Positions 7,032 to 8,560 of a stretch of 8,560 nt of DNA are shown here, in pieces. The position numbers and the translations under genes are program-made. The notes below the pieces were generated by a model. That model ran no database searches. It was not told the DNA's origin and worked only from the letters and a program-made list of their open reading frames with translations. Location: positions 1-8,560 of the forward strand of contig JAKPNC010000172.1 of NCBI GenBank assembly GCA_029548585.1, given 5' to 3'. Every line of letters starts with the position of its first letter. The first letter of the stretch is position 1. This stretch comes from a bacterium (GTDB lineage: Bacteria > Ratteibacteria > UBA8468 > B48-G9 > JAFGKM01).

Positions 7032-8560
7032 ATGAAGAGGCCATTTCACAAGGTATTATTTGTGTTTCTTTTTACAATTTTTGCATTCCGGATTTTTGCG
7101 AACGGGAATGTCAGCGAAAAAGAAGAAAACTTTCGAATAAAACTTGACATAACATCTCAGGCAGGCTGGGGCGGTTCGAGGGGGGGGGATTTTACTGATT
7201 TCACATACGACGGAAAAACAGGGATCGCCTCTTTCACCCTTTCATGGAACTGGCAGGGTATTACAAAACAGGTGGAACTTCCTCCGGGCCGTTACATTCT
7301 GCGAGCAGTGGCGAAGACGAATTCTTTCGCCGCAAAACTCTACATGGATAAACAGCCGCTTTCCATCGGAGATATATTTGTCATGCCCATAGGAGTTTCA
7401 GATGAATTCAGGGAAGTTTTGCTTCCTTTTTATGTGGAGGGTAAGGAGAAAAAGAAGTATTACGCCGGCATAGCCAGGGTTTATCAGGATCCGGCAAAAC
7501 ACGAAGCGGTCGTGCAGGTTAAGGAGATGGAGATAATCCGCCTTGGAGATACTGCTCTGCCTGACAACTGGGCCTCAAAATTATCAACCAGCATAGTCCA
7601 CGGTCTTGATACCCTCAAAAACATATCCCGTCCCGACAGGCCGGGAAAGGTTATCTTTAATGACGCTTTTATAGGCACGGAGCTGTGGCTGATGACTCAG
7701 GGTGGACAAACAAATCTTCTTTATGCGGGCAACCAGGATTTCAGCAACGAAGGAAAATATGTTCATGCTGGCCATAGGGTTCCGGGAGATGTAATCAAAT
7801 CAGACGGAACGTTCCATTATGCAAATCCTTTTAAAGGCAAAGCGGGCAGTTGGGCAAACAGGATGTTGTGGCTTTTTCCCTGGGAGGTAAAGAGGCTTCC
7901 TGCTGGCAGCGACTCTTCCGAATGGATATGTGTCGGGAGAAACTATACAGAAGAAAATTTCTTGAATCTTGAGACGGGCGCAACCCATAAGATAGAATTT
8001 CCCGTTAAACCTAATTGGCGCATTATCCAGTCGCCTTCTGAAAATGGAGGGCGCGGTCCGAAACTTAAATATATAACCCACGAGATTCTTGTCTGGCAGT
8101 CGGAGGATATGAAGCAGGTTGGATTATCAGATATTGAAGGCAATAACTTTAACGCATTTAAGATAAAAAGCATATCCAAAAACCCAGAGAGAGATATAGT
8201 CTACCCTAATCCCGACCGCAAGTTGCGATTAAGCCACAGGGCTATGGATTCGGTATGGGGTAAAAACGGTAAAAACTGGGCCAACGCAGTAGACAAAAAC
8301 GGCACAAGATACTTCATGTTTGAAATAAACAGAAATAATTATTTTACTGATGATAATCCTTACCAGGTATGGGCTCTGCCTCTTTCGTTCAGTGACGACA
8401 GGGGTCTCTTGAGAGCAATAATTAATCCTGCCGCAAAACAGATACCCTGGACGGGTGAGAAAACCCCTTGGAAAGGAGACAGCTGGTGGAACCTTGCTGG
8501 GGGACTGCCGCGTTCGGGAGACAATACCCCTCTTCTGCTGGAGGACGGCACGCTTGTCCA
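7032..8560 (+). CDS. Second large exported multidomain protein, paralog of the upstream gene (3' end outside window)
   Basis: Hand translation from the ATG at 7032 is open for 509 codons to the window edge with no stop or frameshift. It has the same signal peptide (MKRPFHKVLFVFLFTIFAFR, cleavage after IFA) and the same order of N-terminal beta domain and central region as the gene at 3796-6852. About 84% of the first 200 residues match by hand count, falling in parts of the central region and rising again near residues 475-509. Two insertions occur: three codons near residue 265 (ANPFKGKAGSW replaces RSPRSGMW) and two near residue 395. These fall in what would be loops. FN3 and CBM-like modules are expected past the edge but not visible. 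A run of nine G at 7180-7188 encodes part of SRGGD and is in frame. The diverged stretch near 8161-8400 is AT-richer than the matching part of copy 1. A paralog with changed binding loops is the simplest inference. Confidence 0.85.
   Translation, partial: MKRPFHKVLFVFLFTIFAFRIFANGNVSEKEENFRIKLDITSQAGWGGSRGGDFTDFTYDGKTGIASFTLSWNWQGITKQVELPPGRYILRAVAKTNSFAAKLYMDKQPLSIGDIFVMPIGVSDEFREVLLPFYVEGKEKKKYYAGIARVYQDPAKHEAVVQVKEMEIIRLGDTALPDNWASKLSTSIVHGLDTLKNISRPDRPGKVIFNDAFIGTELWLMTQGGQTNLLYAGNQDFSNEGKYVHAGHRVPGDVIKSDGTFHYANPFKGKAGSWANRMLWLFPWEVKRLPAGSDSSEWICVGRNYTEENFLNLETGATHKIEFPVKPNWRIIQSPSENGGRGPKLKYITHEILVWQSEDMKQVGLSDIEGNNFNAFKIKSISKNPERDIVYPNPDRKLRLSHRAMDSVWGKNGKNWANAVDKNGTRYFMFEINRNNYFTDDNPYQVWALPLSFSDDRGLLRAIINPAAKQIPWTGEKTPWKGDSWWNLAGGLPRSGDNTPLLLEDGTLV

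Larger units (their letters stand above)
6941..8560 (+). repeat. Tandem duplication, copy 2 (continues beyond window)
   Basis: This second copy of the 3236-bp unit begins with the sialidase-like relic and continues through the second large gene to the window edge. The offset is exactly 3236 at the start and becomes 3251 near the right edge, because the second gene has a net gain of five codons (three near 7830, two near 8215). Confidence 0.85.

Noticed and set aside
1..8560. CRISPR arrays, tRNA or rRNA genes, insertion sequences
   Set aside because: No short regularly spaced repeats, tRNA-like cloverleaf sequence, rRNA motifs, transposase or terminal inverted repeats were seen; the only large repeat is the gene duplication.

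Overview
This window looks like bacterial DNA with roughly balanced G+C, dense genes all on the + strand and strong Shine-Dalgarno sites. The encoded proteins are mostly exported (Sec signal peptides) and built from carbohydrate-associated folds: a LamG/concanavalin-like jellyroll, a BNR/Asp-box sialidase-like propeller, fibronectin type III (FN3) modules and a CBM6/35-like module. Frequent AGG/AGA arginine and ATA isoleucine codons, together with this protein inventory, would fit a glycan-degrading lineage such as the PVC group (Lentisphaerota, Planctomycetota), Omnitrophota or a relative. The taxonomic guess is inference only; no marker gene is present.

Layout: (1) 1-263 is the last part of a gene entering from the left, ending in an FN3 domain. 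(2) 333-1202 encodes a cytoplasmic M55-type D-aminopeptidase relative (DppA-like). (3) 1316-2161 encodes a small exported LamG-domain protein. Its stop codon overlaps (ATGA) the start of (4) 2158-3786, an exported four-Asp-box sialidase-like protein. (5) 3796-6852, only 9 bases further on, encodes a 1018-residue exported multidomain protein: N-terminal beta domain, unassigned central region that may be a propeller, FN3, CBM-like module, FN3. (6) 7032 to the right edge is a second copy of (5), truncated by the window.

The most striking structure is a tandem duplication with a period of 3236 bp. The second copy begins inside what was the 3' end of the sialidase-like gene, so a 26-codon relic of that gene plus its stop codon (6942-7022) lies in the spacer just before the second large gene. 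The two large genes have diverged unevenly: blocks of near-identity, including one 59-base identical stretch, alternate with strongly diverged, AT-richer blocks. This suggests gene conversion or diversifying selection. The C-terminal FN3 of the left-edge gene is about 81% identical to that of gene (5), so at least three members of this family sit here in one direction.

Functionally, genes 3-6 look like an exported glycan-binding or glycan-processing cassette, probably translated from one or a few transcripts. No transporter, regulator or confirmed catalytic glycoside hydrolase is visible, so the substrate is unknown. The M55 enzyme is the only clearly cytoplasmic product, and one of its expected metal-binding histidines appears to be an aspartate.
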